Assembly (NCBI RefSeq): GCF_007279655.1
Contig: NZ_QKWN01000002.1
Coordinates: forward strand, 434,001-498,000
Reading direction: 5' to 3'
Length of the DNA stretch: 64,000 bases
Source: Robertkochia solimangrovi
GTDB taxonomy: Bacteria; Bacteroidota; Bacteroidia; Flavobacteriales; Flavobacteriaceae
Part shown: piece after piece, positions 40,896 through 50,700 of the stretch
How the letters are laid out: every line of letters begins with the position of its first letter
Position numbering within the stretch: the stretch's first letter is position 1
Notes under the pieces: model-generated
Databases searched by the model: none
What the model was told of the DNA's origin: nothing
The model's input: only the letters and a program-made list of their open reading frames with translations
Translations under genes and position numbers: made by a program

Positions 40896-41537
40896 TCAGA
40901 TCTTCCCGAATTTTTCCATCGCAAATAATATAACTATCGGAATAGCAAGTAGTACCACCATTAAAGGTTCCTGAGAAATTAATGACGGACGAAGAAATAA
41001 TGTCATCACATAGCCACCGATAGCGCCACCGAAATGGGCAGTATGTCCGATATTCCCGATTCGGTTCTTCATTCCGTAGATGGAATACAGCAAATAACCA
41101 ATTCCGAAGATAAATGCAGGAATTGGGATGGGTACAAAGAAAAATGCAAGACGCATATCAGGATTCAACAGTATTGCGGAATATAAAATACCGGTCACGG
41201 CACCGCTGGCACCTACTGCACTATAGTGGTATTCATCCTTATGGATACCTAAAGATAAAAGGCTGCCAAACAGAAGGCTGACAAAATAAATGATAAGAAA
41301 TTTAGGGTCTCCGAAAAATCCAACCACGATTGGCGCAAAAAAATACAGCGTGATCATATTAAAGATCAGATGTGTAAAATCAACGTGCAAAAAACCCGAA
41401 GTAATATTACGTATCTGTTCGCCCCTTTTTATGGCGCCTATGTTAAATTTATATTTTTCGAAAAAAGTAAAATCATTAAAACCCTTGATCGAGGCGATCA
41501 CATTGGCGGCAATAATGACAATAGTAGCTATACTCAA
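40896..41537 (-). CDS. Rhomboid family intramembrane serine protease
   Basis: The 213-residue protein has six TM segments. The catalytic serine is Ser111 in VGASGAVTG and the histidine His168 in GHTAHFGGAIGG. His56 and Asn60 in THLIFNM complete the oxyanion set. It cleaves single-pass membrane proteins within the bilayer. It is followed by the SIMPL gene after a 46-nt gap, on the same strand, and may be co-transcribed with it. The natural substrate is unknown. Confidence 0.92.
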   Translation of the reverse strand: MSIATIVIIAANVIASIKGFNDFTFFEKYKFNIGAIKRGEQIRNITSGFLHVDFTHLIFNMITLYFFAPIVVGFFGDPKFLIIYFVSLLFGSLLSLGIHKDEYHYSAVGASGAVTGILYSAILLNPDMRLAFFFVPIPIPAFIFGIGYLLYSIYGMKNRIGNIGHTAHFGGAIGGYVMTLFLRPSLISQEPLMVVLLAIPIVILFAMEKFGKI

Positions 41538-41595
41538 AATTAAAACCTTTTAATCGTTGTATCAAATATAGCTATATTTGCCAAAATTATTTTGA

Positions 41596-42489
41596 ATGCA
41601 ACTACTAATTTATATCCTTGTCTACCCTTTCCTCTGGCTTATTTCCAAACTTCCTTTTCCAGTGTTTTACAAGGTATCAGATGCGATTTGTTTTTTGGTG
41701 TATCGTGTTTTCGGATATCGCAGAAAAGTAGTTCAAAAGAATTTAAGACTTTCTTTTCCCGATAAATCCGAGTCCGAAATATTAGGGATCGAAAAGAGGT
41801 TCTATAGTCACCTTATCGACCTTTTTCTGGAAATGATCAAGTCTCTGGATATGTCGGAAAAGGAGATCAAAAAACGGATGAAGTTCACAAACATAGAACT
41901 TCTTAAGAAATATGAAAAAGAGGGTCGGAGTGTCATGATGGTGGCAGGACATTACGCAAGTTACGAATGGGTGGTCTGCTTAGGGCACTATATCGATAGT
42001 GAAGGAGTCGTGGTCTATGCCCCCCTCTCCAATAAATATTTTGATCGGCTCGTACAGCGAATCCGGTTAAAACACAATATCACCCTGGTCTCCCGCTATA
42101 AAACCCTGGCCGTTATGAAAGAACACCTTACGAATAAGGTGAACGCGATGTATGGTTTTGCAAACGATCAATCGCCACAACCACATAAAGCACACTATTG
42201 GCGTAACTTTATGGGAGTTAAAGTTCCGGTTTTTACCATGGCTGAAAAACTATCCAAAGAAATGGATCTGGTGGTCATGTTTCTCGATATTCAAAAAGTA
42301 AAAAGAGGATATTATGAAACGACATTCCGACTGATCACGGATACTCCCAATGCTCTGCCTAATTACCAGATTACTGACGAATTCACAGAGATCCTTGAAG
42401 ATCAGATCCGAAATAAACCGGAATACTATCTATGGACACACAACCGATTCAAGCATAAAGACAAAGTGCCAGCCGAATTTCAGGACTGA
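41596..42489 (+). CDS. LpxL/HtrB-like lipid A acyltransferase
   Basis: The 297-residue protein has an N-terminal TM segment and a KNLRLSFPDKSESEI segment. The acyltransferase motif is HYASYEW near residue 117, an HX4(D/E) with His and Glu. Later it has NDQSPQPHKAHYWRNFMG. It would add a secondary acyl chain to the lipid A precursor in the inner membrane, using acyl-ACP. TATATTTG at 41573-41580 could be its -7 element. It lies within 10 kb of the LpxH-like gene, but not in one operon. Confidence 0.9.
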   Translation: MQLLIYILVYPFLWLISKLPFPVFYKVSDAICFLVYRVFGYRRKVVQKNLRLSFPDKSESEILGIEKRFYSHLIDLFLEMIKSLDMSEKEIKKRMKFTNIELLKKYEKEGRSVMMVAGHYASYEWVVCLGHYIDSEGVVVYAPLSNKYFDRLVQRIRLKHNITLVSRYKTLAVMKEHLTNKVNAMYGFANDQSPQPHKAHYWRNFMGVKVPVFTMAEKLSKEMDLVVMFLDIQKVKRGYYETTFRLITDTPNALPNYQITDEFTEILEDQIRNKPEYYLWTHNRFKHKDKVPAEFQD

Positions 42490-42541
42490 CACTTTGAAAT
42501 TTTACCTCTGATCAGCGTCAGAGCAATTATATTTTGGTGAG

Positions 42542-43930
42542 TTATTTTTGTGCAAGCGCACTTAATTCCTCGATAAAACGATCTGCTAAAGCATCAGCGG
42601 CTAACTGAGCACCTGCTTCAGTATAGATTCTGATGATCGGTTCCGTATTCGATTTACGAAGATGCACCCAGCTATCTGAAAAATCGATCTTAACTCCATC
42701 GATGGTAGTAACTTCTTCATCAGTATAATGTTTCTCAATTCCTGCCAGAATTGCATCAACATCAAGATCCGGAGTTAATTCGATCTTCTTCTTACTCATA
42801 AAATAAGCCGGATAAGAAGCTCGTAATTCACTGACACTTACCTTTCTTTCTGCCAACAAACTGAGGAAAAGTGCTATACCGACCAGAGCATCACGACCGT
42901 AATGGCTTTCAGGATAGATAATACCACCGTTTCCTTCACCTCCGATCACAGCATTATTCGCCTTCATGGAGGTAACCACATTTACTTCTCCGACGGCTGC
43001 TGCAAAATATTCACCGCCGTGCTTTACTGTAACATCACGTAGCGCACGTGAGGAGCTAAGATTAGAGACTGTATTCCCTTTTTGTTTGCTAAGAATATAA
43101 TCAGCACAGGCTACCAAGGTATATTCCTCTCCGAACATTTCACCGTTCTCACTGATAAAGGCAAGTCGATCAACATCAGGATCAACGACGATCCCAAAAT
43201 CAGCCTCTTCCTCCTTTACCTTTTCCATAATATCCGTAAGATGCTCTTTCAAAGGTTCCGGATTATGTGGAAACTCACCATTAGGCTCGCAATATAATTC
43301 GATCACACGCACACCTAACTCCTTCAATAATGCAGGTACCGCAAGTCCTCCCGAAGAATTCACTCCGTCAACCACTACGGTAAATCCAGCTTCCTTGATC
43401 TTCTCTTTTTCAACCAGATCGAGGTTCAGGACTTCATCGATATGTATATCTATATAGGCATCATGTACCAATACGGTTCCTAATTTATCAACTTCAGCGA
43501 AGTTATAATCATCACTTTCCGCGATCTCTAATATCTCTTTACCATCTGCTCCACTTAGAAATTCTCCCTTTGCATTCAACAATTTCAATGCATTCCATTG
43601 TTTAGGATTATGGCTGGCGGTCAGAATTATTCCTCCATCCGCTTTTTCCATCGGAACAGCGATCTCCACGGTAGGTGTAGTAGAAAGACCGAGATCGACC
43701 ACATCGATACCAAGTCCGCTAAGCGTAGCACTAACCAGATCCTGGATCATCTTACCTGACAACCGGGCATCTCTACCGATCACTACTTTTAAACGGTTGT
43801 TCTCCGATTGTTTTTTCAGCCAGGTTCCATAGGCTGCTGCGAATTTAACGGCATCAAGCGGAGTCAGATTATCGCCGGGACGACCTCCAATAGTACCTCT
43901 GATACCTGAAATCGATTTAATTAATGTCAT
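42542..43930 (-). CDS. glmM: Phosphoglucosamine mutase
   Basis: This is a 462-residue alpha-D-phosphohexomutase with four domains. The active-site serine is Ser106 in LTASHNPKQWNALK, the metal loop is DPDVDRLAF, and the sugar loop is GEGNGGIIYPE. The phosphate loop near the end is RKSNTEPIIRIY. It makes glucosamine-1-phosphate for peptidoglycan and lipid A. The family also includes phosphomannomutases; the EGNGG-type sugar loop supports GlmM in Bacteroidota, but the specificity is inferred. TATATTTG at 43959-43966 (minus) is a possible -7 element. Confidence 0.85.
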   Translation of the reverse strand: MTLIKSISGIRGTIGGRPGDNLTPLDAVKFAAAYGTWLKKQSENNRLKVVIGRDARLSGKMIQDLVSATLSGLGIDVVDLGLSTTPTVEIAVPMEKADGGIILTASHNPKQWNALKLLNAKGEFLSGADGKEILEIAESDDYNFAEVDKLGTVLVHDAYIDIHIDEVLNLDLVEKEKIKEAGFTVVVDGVNSSGGLAVPALLKELGVRVIELYCEPNGEFPHNPEPLKEHLTDIMEKVKEEEADFGIVVDPDVDRLAFISENGEMFGEEYTLVACADYILSKQKGNTVSNLSSSRALRDVTVKHGGEYFAAAVGEVNVVTSMKANNAVIGGEGNGGIIYPESHYGRDALVGIALFLSLLAERKVSVSELRASYPAYFMSKKKIELTPDLDVDAILAGIEKHYTDEEVTTIDGVKIDFSDSWVHLRKSNTEPIIRIYTEAGAQLAADALADRFIEELSALAQK

Positions 43931-44012
43931 ATTTGAATTCCAGTTTGTTTAATCAAAACAAATATACGATTCCATTCGGGCTTTGTTATTTATGAATTTG
44001 TAAATTTAGTCG

Positions 44013-44597
44013 ATGAATTATCTTGCACATATTTATCTCTCAGGTGATAACCCCCGAATCAAGATCGGTAACTTTATGGCAGACAGTATTCGCGGTAAGA
44101 AATACATGAATTATCAGGGAGATTTCAGAAAAGGCATATTACTGCACAGAGCTATCGATACATTTACTGATGCGCACCCGGTTGTACGACAAAGCACAAA
44201 AAAATTACACAATACCTATAGCCACTATAGTGGCGTCATCGTTGATATATTCTATGATCACTTTCTCGCAAAGAACTGGAGCGAGTATTCAAAAATTCCA
44301 CTTGAAAGTTTCACGGAAGATTTCTACGACCTCCTCGGCGAATATTATGCTGTACTTCCCCTAAATATAAAGAAAATGATGCCTTATATGATCGCAGACA
44401 ACTGGTTATATAATTATCGGACCATCGAAGGTATAGGCCGTGTCCTGGAAGGACTAAACCGTAGAACGCATAATCGTTCCGGCATGAACAATGCAACGGT
44501 TGAATTACAGCAATTCTATCAGGAATTTGAACATGAATTCAGAACTTTTTTTCAAGATATTAATGTATTTTGTAGCCTTAAATTAAAAGAACTTTAA
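44013..44597 (+). CDS. ACP phosphodiesterase (AcpH-like)
   Basis: The 194-residue all-helical protein has the conserved start MNYLAHIYLSG. IGNFMADSIRGKKY and GILLHRAIDTFTDAHPV hold the Asp/His metal ligands of the AcpH/HD-like family. It removes the phosphopantetheine arm from acyl carrier protein. It is followed after 13 nt by the gamma-glutamyltransferase gene. Confidence 0.88.
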   Translation: MNYLAHIYLSGDNPRIKIGNFMADSIRGKKYMNYQGDFRKGILLHRAIDTFTDAHPVVRQSTKKLHNTYSHYSGVIVDIFYDHFLAKNWSEYSKIPLESFTEDFYDLLGEYYAVLPLNIKKMMPYMIADNWLYNYRTIEGIGRVLEGLNRRTHNRSGMNNATVELQQFYQEFEHEFRTFFQDINVFCSLKLKEL

Positions 44598-44610
44598 CCA
44601 ATCCACCTTT

Positions 44611-46281
44611 ATGAAAAGAATTTACACCTTACTCCTCTCCTGCCTGCTCTTTATAGCTTGTGACAAACCAGAAAAAGGATTGATCACCGAAAAAGCCATG
44701 GTTGTATCTGCCCGTGAAGAAGCTTCTTCTATCGGTGCAGCGATCATGAAACAAGGAGGAAATGCTTTTGATGCTATGGTAGCTACTCACCTGGCCCTGG
44801 CAGTCGCACATCCTTCTGCAGGAAATATTGGCGGCGGTGGATTTATGGTGTACAGAACTGCAAACGGAGAAACCGGCAGCCTCGACTTTAGAGAAAAAGC
44901 ACCGCTAACTGCACACCGGGATATGTACCTGGATTCTGTAGGTGATGTAATTGAAAATATGAGCCGCCTCGGAGCACCCGCAGTCGGTGTACCTGGTTCG
45001 GTAGCAGGAGTACTGGAGATCTATGAGAAATTTTGCTCGCTCCCCTTGAAAGATCTCATCAACCCTGCGATTGAACTTGCGCGAAAAGGTGTTGTGGTAA
45101 CGGAAAAACAAGCCAGAGCACTTAACGGATATCATGATCTTTTTATTGAAGTGAACGGTGATTCTTCCCTGTTTTCAAATGATTATGCTCAAAAAGATCT
45201 TATCATATATGAAAATCTTGCCCAGACACTGGAAGCTATCCGTGATCATGGAAGAGATGGATTCTATACAGGATCCAATGCTGAAAAACTAGCCGGATTT
45301 ATTCAAAAGAACGGAGGTTTTGTGACCGTTGAAGACCTTGCTGCCTATCAGGCAGTATGGCGACCTGTTTCCAGAATAAACTTCAACGACCTGACTATCT
45401 ATTCCATGGCACCCCCCAGTAGTGGCGGGATTACCATGGGACAAATACTCGGTATGGTTACCGGTTATGATCTGGAATCATTAGGACATAACCAACAACC
45501 TTATATGCAATTGATAACCGAAGCAGAGAGACGAGCTTATGCAGATAGAAATTATTTCCTGGGAGATCCTGACTTTGTAAATATCCCTAAGGAAACCTTA
45601 TTGGATATGACCTATCTGAAAGATCGGATGGCAAGTTTTTCCTTTGAAAAACCCACCCCTTCTTCTGAGATCGCACACGGAAATGCAGTCTATGCTGAAA
45701 GTATGGAAACCACGCATTATTCGATTGTCGACGCGGAAGGGAACGCGGTTTCAGTAACGACAACCCTCAACGGTTCCTTCGGTTCAAAATTATACTGCGA
45801 CGAACTCGGCTTTTTCCTCAACAACGAAATGGATGATTTCAGTGTCAAACCAGGCGTACCCAATATGTTTGGATTAACCGGAAATGAAGCGAACAGCATA
45901 GCTCCCGGTAAACGCATGCTCAGCAGTATGACCCCTTCGATCGCAGAAAAAGACGGAAAACTCTTTATGGTAGTCGGTACTCCCGGCGGAGCCACTATAA
46001 TCACTTCAGTTCTACAAACAATTCTCAATGTGGATATTTTCAACATGGGGATGCAGGAAGCGGTTAATGCTCCAAGATTTCATCACCAATGGTTGCCGGA
46101 CCTGATCACTATAGAAAAGGACGGCTTTGACAACGAAACCATCTCCGGACTTAAAGAAATAGGATATACCATCAAAGAAACCCGCTCAATCGGCCGTGTA
46201 GATGCAATTCTAATCCTTGAAAATGGTAAGCTCGAAGGTGGAGCAGATCCACGGGGAGATGATGCTGCTTCAGGATTTTAA
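44611..46281 (+). CDS. ggt: Gamma-glutamyltransferase
   Basis: This 556-residue protein has a lipobox with Cys17 (FIAC). The Ntn-hydrolase nucleophile is the threonine in METTHYSIVDAEGNAVSVTTTLN, where the chain would self-cleave into large and small subunits. The large subunit has GGNAFDAMVATHLAL and GNIGGGGFMVY; the small one has SSMTPSI and GTPGGATIITSVLQ. It hydrolyses or transfers gamma-glutamyl groups of glutathione and related peptides in the periplasm. It lies 13 nt downstream of the AcpH-like gene and 21 nt upstream of a gene of unknown function. All three are likely one transcript. Confidence 0.95.
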   Translation: MKRIYTLLLSCLLFIACDKPEKGLITEKAMVVSAREEASSIGAAIMKQGGNAFDAMVATHLALAVAHPSAGNIGGGGFMVYRTANGETGSLDFREKAPLTAHRDMYLDSVGDVIENMSRLGAPAVGVPGSVAGVLEIYEKFCSLPLKDLINPAIELARKGVVVTEKQARALNGYHDLFIEVNGDSSLFSNDYAQKDLIIYENLAQTLEAIRDHGRDGFYTGSNAEKLAGFIQKNGGFVTVEDLAAYQAVWRPVSRINFNDLTIYSMAPPSSGGITMGQILGMVTGYDLESLGHNQQPYMQLITEAERRAYADRNYFLGDPDFVNIPKETLLDMTYLKDRMASFSFEKPTPSSEIAHGNAVYAESMETTHYSIVDAEGNAVSVTTTLNGSFGSKLYCDELGFFLNNEMDDFSVKPGVPNMFGLTGNEANSIAPGKRMLSSMTPSIAEKDGKLFMVVGTPGGATIITSVLQTILNVDIFNMGMQEAVNAPRFHHQWLPDLITIEKDGFDNETISGLKEIGYTIKETRSIGRVDAILILENGKLEGGADPRGDDAASGF

Positions 46282-46302
46282 TGGTTCTAAATCAACGAGA
46301 TC

Positions 46303-46995
46303 ATGAAAAGATTCTTAAAAATATCAGCCTTCATACTACTAGGCTTAGTAGTCCTGTCCGGCATTCTGTTCCTTATTTATAACGAACCCTTACCGGACGG
46401 AACACCAGGTCCGGAAGCTGAGGCCATGGCTCAAAAAATGCTGAGAACCCTCAACAACACCAACTTTCAAAAAACCAAAACTATAGAATGGCAGGTTTTC
46501 GAACATCATTATTCCTGGAACAAAGCTGATAACAAAGCAAGTGTCAAATGGAAGGATAATGAAGTGATTTTAGATCTGACAAACTATTCAGAAAGTGTTG
46601 TCTTTGTGGATGGCATCAAAAAACATACGGAACCCAGAGAAGAACTCATAAAGACGGCAGTGGAATATTATAACAATGATTCTTTCTGGCTGGTCGCTCC
46701 TTTTAAAATATACGATCCGGGTACGATTCGTGGTATTGTAAACACAGATGATGGTAAAAAAGGCTTACTTGTAACCTATACCACTGGTGGTTCAACCCCT
46801 GGCGATTCGTATCTGTGGTTCCTGAATGAAGATGGGTTCCCCACCAATTTCAAAATGTGGGTAAGCATTATTCCCCTCGGCGGAGTCAATGCAACCTGGG
46901 AGGATTGGAAATTTACAGAATCCGGAATCTACCTGCCTCAAAAACACAAATTGAGCTTCTTTGATTTTTCGATCAGCAACATCGATACTAACTAG
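46303..46995 (+). CDS. Membrane-anchored protein of unknown function
   Basis: I do not recognise the family with certainty. The 230-residue protein has an N-terminal TM segment (residues about 5-26). A mostly beta domain follows with KTIEWQVFEHHYSWNK, WLVAPFKIYDPGTIRGIV and GDSYLWFLNEDGFPTNFKMW. The pattern resembles outer-membrane lipid-binding or LolA-like folds common in Bacteroidota, but this is only a visual resemblance. It is last of the AcpH-ggt unit and is followed by a terminator-like hairpin. Confidence 0.65.
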   Translation: MKRFLKISAFILLGLVVLSGILFLIYNEPLPDGTPGPEAEAMAQKMLRTLNNTNFQKTKTIEWQVFEHHYSWNKADNKASVKWKDNEVILDLTNYSESVVFVDGIKKHTEPREELIKTAVEYYNNDSFWLVAPFKIYDPGTIRGIVNTDDGKKGLLVTYTTGGSTPGDSYLWFLNEDGFPTNFKMWVSIIPLGGVNATWEDWKFTESGIYLPQKHKLSFFDFSISNIDTN

Positions 46996-47001
46996 AATTT
47001 A

Positions 47002-47038
47002 AGGGTGAATCTAACCGGATTTCACCCTCCTTATTTTT
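47002..47038 (+). terminator. Probable terminator after the AcpH-ggt operon
   Basis: AGGGTGAA pairs with TTCACCCT around an 11-nt loop, followed by CCTTATTTTT. Confidence 0.6.
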
Positions 47039-47101
47039 AAAAATACAATACCCTGACAGCTTCCTATTTAGCTCTTATTATTGTAACTTCGCAATTTTGC
47101 T

Positions 47102-49936
47102 ATGTCAAATCACGAAGAAAATATAGAGGTTCAGGGAGCTCGTGTTCACAACCTTAAAAATATAGATGTCAATATTCCGCGGGAGAAGCTGGTGGTGATC
47201 ACCGGGCTTTCCGGAAGCGGAAAATCCTCTCTGGCATTTGACACTATTTATGCTGAGGGACAACGTCGATATATCGAAACTTTTTCTGCATACGCCAGAC
47301 AATTTTTGGGTGGACTGGAACGCCCTGATGTTGATAAGATTGACGGACTTTCTCCGGTAATCGCCATCGAACAAAAGACCACCTCTAAGTCTCCTCGCTC
47401 CACAGTCGGAACCATCACCGAGATTTACGATTTTCTACGACTTCTCTATGCCCGGGCGGCCGATGCCTACAGTTATAACACTGGAGAAAAAATGGTGAGC
47501 TACAGCGACGAACAAATCAGAGATCTTATCCTTAGTGAATTCGATCAGAAACGAATCAATATTCTGGCTCCGGTGGTGAAGAGTCGTAAAGGACATTACC
47601 GGGAACTATTCGAACAAATTTCAAAACAAGGATTTGTCAAAGTTCGAGTTGACGGGGAAGTTCGCGACCTTGAGAAGGGTATGAAGGCAGATCGCTATAA
47701 GACCCATGATATCGAAATTGTGATCGATCGTTTAAAAGCTGAAGATACCGAAGATACCCGAAAGCGATTGATGGAATCTATCAATACCGCCATGTATCAT
47801 GGTGATGATGTATTGATGGTGATGGACCATGACACCGGCGAAGCCCGGTATTTCAGTCGCAATCTGATGTGTCCGTCTACCGGGATCTCCTACCCTGACC
47901 CCGAACCCAACACATTTTCATTCAATTCACCAAAAGGTATGTGTCCGCATTGTAACGGACTTGGAGTGGTATATGAAGTGAACAGAAATAAGATCATTCC
48001 GGATAATACGCTGAGTATTAAAGGTGGTGGAATCGTTCCGATCGGAGAATATAAAAAGTCATGGATATTCAGACAATTGGAAGTCATCGGTCAACGTTAC
48101 GACTTTGAACTTACCGATCCAATTAAGAATATTTCTGAGGAAGCTATTGGAATGATCTTCAATGGCGGAAATGAAAAATTCTCTATCGAATCCAAGACCC
48201 TTGGTATTACCAGGGATTATAAAATTGAATTTGAAGGAATTACCAATTTCATCAAAAATCAGTTTGATGAAAGCAACTCAACTTCCATAAGAAGATGGGC
48301 CAAAGAATACATGGACAAGATCGAATGCCCTGAATGTCATGGCACACGACTCCGTCAGGAATCTCTTTACTTTAAGATCGGCGAGAAAAATATCGCTGAA
48401 TTATCACAATTGGATATTACCGACCTTAAAAACTTCTTTAAAACACTTCCGGAAAAATTAAGCGATAAACAACTAAGGATCGCTGAGGAAGTTTTAAAGG
48501 AAATAAACGCAAGAATTAGTTTTCTACTGGATGTGGGCCTCGATTACCTGTCTTTGAATCGAAGCTCCAAGTCTTTATCCGGTGGAGAAGCACAGCGTAT
48601 CAGACTAGCAACACAGATCGGATCTCAACTGGTAGGGGTATTATATATTCTTGATGAACCCAGTATCGGACTTCATCAACGGGATAATGATCGCCTGATC
48701 CATGCTTTAGAATCGCTTCGGGATATCGGGAATTCGGTTATCGTAGTTGAACATGATAAGGATATGATCCTGAAGGCTGACCATGTAATCGATATTGGTC
48801 CGCGTGCCGGAAGACATGGAGGCAAGATCATTTCAGAAGGAACTCCGGAAATGATACTCAAAACCCATACACTTACCGCAGATTACCTGAATGGCACCCT
48901 GGAGATTAAAGTCCCTGAAGAGCGCCGAAAAGGGAACGGATCCAGTATAGAATTAAAAGGATGCACAGGAAATAATCTTAAAAATGTCAATGTAACCTTT
49001 CCACTTGGAATGATGATCGGGGTTACAGGCGTTTCAGGAAGTGGCAAATCCACCCTGATCAATGAAACCCTCTACCCTATTCTGAATGCACATTTTTTCA
49101 ATGCAGTAAAGAAACCAATGCCTTATAAAAGCATTAAAGGCATTGAAAATATTGACAAGGTGATCGATATCAATCAATCACCGATAGGCAGGACTCCCCG
49201 ATCCAATCCTGCTACCTACACAGGAGTATTCAGTGAGATACGTCAACTTTTCACCAAAACTCCGGAAGCTATGATCCGTGGTTATAAACCCGGCAGATTT
49301 AGTTTCAACGTTAAAGGCGGTCGGTGTGAAACCTGCCAGGGAGGTGGTGTACGGGTCATCGAGATGAATTTCCTGCCAGATGTCACCGTTGAATGCGAAA
49401 CCTGTCAGGGTAAAAGATTTAATCGTGAAACTCTGGAGATCCGATATAAAGGAAAATCGATCGCTGACGTTCTGGATATGACCATCAATGACGCGGTTGA
49501 TTTCTTTGAGAATATCCCGAAGATTCACAGGAAACTCGAAACCATCAAGCAGGTAGGTTTAGGATATATCACCCTGGGTCAGCAATCCACTACACTTTCG
49601 GGTGGGGAAGCACAACGGGTCAAACTGGCAACTGAACTCTCCAAAAAAGATACAGGCAATACCTTCTACATTCTCGACGAACCCACGACAGGTTTGCATT
49701 TTGAAGATATTCGGGTATTGATGAACGTACTCAATACGTTAACGGATAAAGGAAACACAGTGCTAATTATCGAGCACAACCTCGATGTTATAAAGATAAT
49801 GGATCATATCATCGACATCGGATACGAAGGAGGTAAAGGGGGTGGCAAAGTCGTTGCTGCCGGTTCCCCGGAAGAATTGATCAACAATAAAAAGAGCTAT
49901 ACAGCCAAATACCTCAAAAAAGAATTATTAAATTAA
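47102..49936 (+). CDS. uvrA: Excinuclease ABC subunit A
   Basis: This 944-residue protein has two ABC ATPase units. Walker A motifs are [14 protein letters not shown] near residue 40 and [14 protein letters not shown] near 650, and ABC signatures are [10 protein letters not shown] and [10 protein letters not shown]. The zinc modules are [16 protein letters not shown] and [16 protein letters not shown] with CETCQGKRF. It finds bulky DNA lesions and loads UvrB. It is followed after 6 nt by the LOG-family gene. UvrB and UvrC genes are not in the window. Confidence 0.97.
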   Translation: MSNHEENIEVQGARVHNLKNIDVNIPREKLVVITGLSGSGKSSLAFDTIYAEGQRRYIETFSAYARQFLGGLERPDVDKIDGLSPVIAIEQKTTSKSPRSTVGTITEIYDFLRLLYARAADAYSYNTGEKMVSYSDEQIRDLILSEFDQKRINILAPVVKSRKGHYRELFEQISKQGFVKVRVDGEVRDLEKGMKADRYKTHDIEIVIDRLKAEDTEDTRKRLMESINTAMYHGDDVLMVMDHDTGEARYFSRNLMCPSTGISYPDPEPNTFSFNSPKGMCPHCNGLGVVYEVNRNKIIPDNTLSIKGGGIVPIGEYKKSWIFRQLEVIGQRYDFELTDPIKNISEEAIGMIFNGGNEKFSIESKTLGITRDYKIEFEGITNFIKNQFDESNSTSIRRWAKEYMDKIECPECHGTRLRQESLYFKIGEKNIAELSQLDITDLKNFFKTLPEKLSDKQLRIAEEVLKEINARISFLLDVGLDYLSLNRSSKSLSGGEAQRIRLATQIGSQLVGVLYILDEPSIGLHQRDNDRLIHALESLRDIGNSVIVVEHDKDMILKADHVIDIGPRAGRHGGKIISEGTPEMILKTHTLTADYLNGTLEIKVPEERRKGNGSSIELKGCTGNNLKNVNVTFPLGMMIGVTGVSGSGKSTLINETLYPILNAHFFNAVKKPMPYKSIKGIENIDKVIDINQSPIGRTPRSNPATYTGVFSEIRQLFTKTPEAMIRGYKPGRFSFNVKGGRCETCQGGGVRVIEMNFLPDVTVECETCQGKRFNRETLEIRYKGKSIADVLDMTINDAVDFFENIPKIHRKLETIKQVGLGYITLGQQSTTLSGGEAQRVKLATELSKKDTGNTFYILDEPTTGLHFEDIRVLMNVLNTLTDKGNTVLIIEHNLDVIKIMDHIIDIGYEGGKGGGKVVAAGSPEELINNKKSYTAKYLKKELLN

Positions 49937-49942
49937 AATATA

Positions 49943-50632
49943 ATGCGTAACGAAAAACACTATAAAGGGTGGAATGAAATAAAGACGAACGACTCATGGG
50001 CAATTTTTAAGATCATGGGGGAATTTGTAAAAGGATATGAGAAACTGAGTGAGATCGGTCCCTGCGTATCCATTTTCGGATCAGCCCGAACCAAACCAGA
50101 GCATGAATATTATAAACTTGCGGAACGTATCGCTTCCAAGATCGTTGAATCAGGCTATGGGATCATAACCGGAGGAGGCCCGGGAATTATGGAGGCCGGA
50201 AATAAAGGAGCTCATCTGGCCGGTGGAACGTCTGTAGGTTTGAACATCGACCTTCCTTTTGAACAACATGACAACCCTTATATCGATAGTGATAAGAATC
50301 TTGACTTCGATTATTTCTTTGTGCGCAAAGTTATGTTCGTAAAATACAGCCAGGGTTTTGTGGTCATGCCCGGAGGATTTGGTACCCTTGACGAATTATT
50401 CGAAGCGATAACCCTGATCCAGACACATAAGATTGGGAAATTTCCGATCATCCTCGTAGGAACAGAATTCTGGGGAGGATTGATCGACTGGATACGAAAG
50501 ACATTACAGGATGAACACAAGAACATCAGTCCTGGAGATCTGGACCTGATCAGCCTTGTCGATACAGAAGATGAGGTTATCGAGGTACTCAACTCCTTCT
50601 ACAACACTTATAATTTGAGTCCGAATTTCTAA
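49943..50632 (+). CDS. LOG-family protein (TIGR00730 Rossmann fold)
   Basis: The 229-residue protein has GGGPGIMEAGNKGAHLAGG and VVMPGGFGTLDELFEAI, which are the two phosphate/ribose-binding motifs of the LOG family. In plants and several bacteria these enzymes free cytokinin bases from the riboside monophosphate. In others they act as nucleoside-monophosphate glycosidases. It lies 6 nt after uvrA and is likely co-transcribed. The physiological substrate is unknown. Confidence 0.9.
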   Translation: MRNEKHYKGWNEIKTNDSWAIFKIMGEFVKGYEKLSEIGPCVSIFGSARTKPEHEYYKLAERIASKIVESGYGIITGGGPGIMEAGNKGAHLAGGTSVGLNIDLPFEQHDNPYIDSDKNLDFDYFFVRKVMFVKYSQGFVVMPGGFGTLDELFEAITLIQTHKIGKFPIILVGTEFWGGLIDWIRKTLQDEHKNISPGDLDLISLVDTEDEVIEVLNSFYNTYNLSPNF

Positions 50633-50650
50633 GATTCCGATCCTTATAAA

Positions 50651-50682
50651 CTAAAAAAAGCCGGAAATAATCCGGCTTTTTT
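50651..50682. terminator. Bidirectional terminator between the LOG gene and ppc
   Basis: AAAAGCCGGA pairs with TCCGGCTTTT around AATAA; A-rich and T-rich flanks serve both convergent genes. Confidence 0.9.
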
Positions 50683-50700
50683 AATATTGCGATGTTAAAA

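Noticed and set aside
40169-40924. Longer frame of the SIMPL gene starting at 40924
   Set aside because: It overlaps the rhomboid gene and lacks a signal peptide at its start; the double ATG at 40849/40846 precedes a proper signal.
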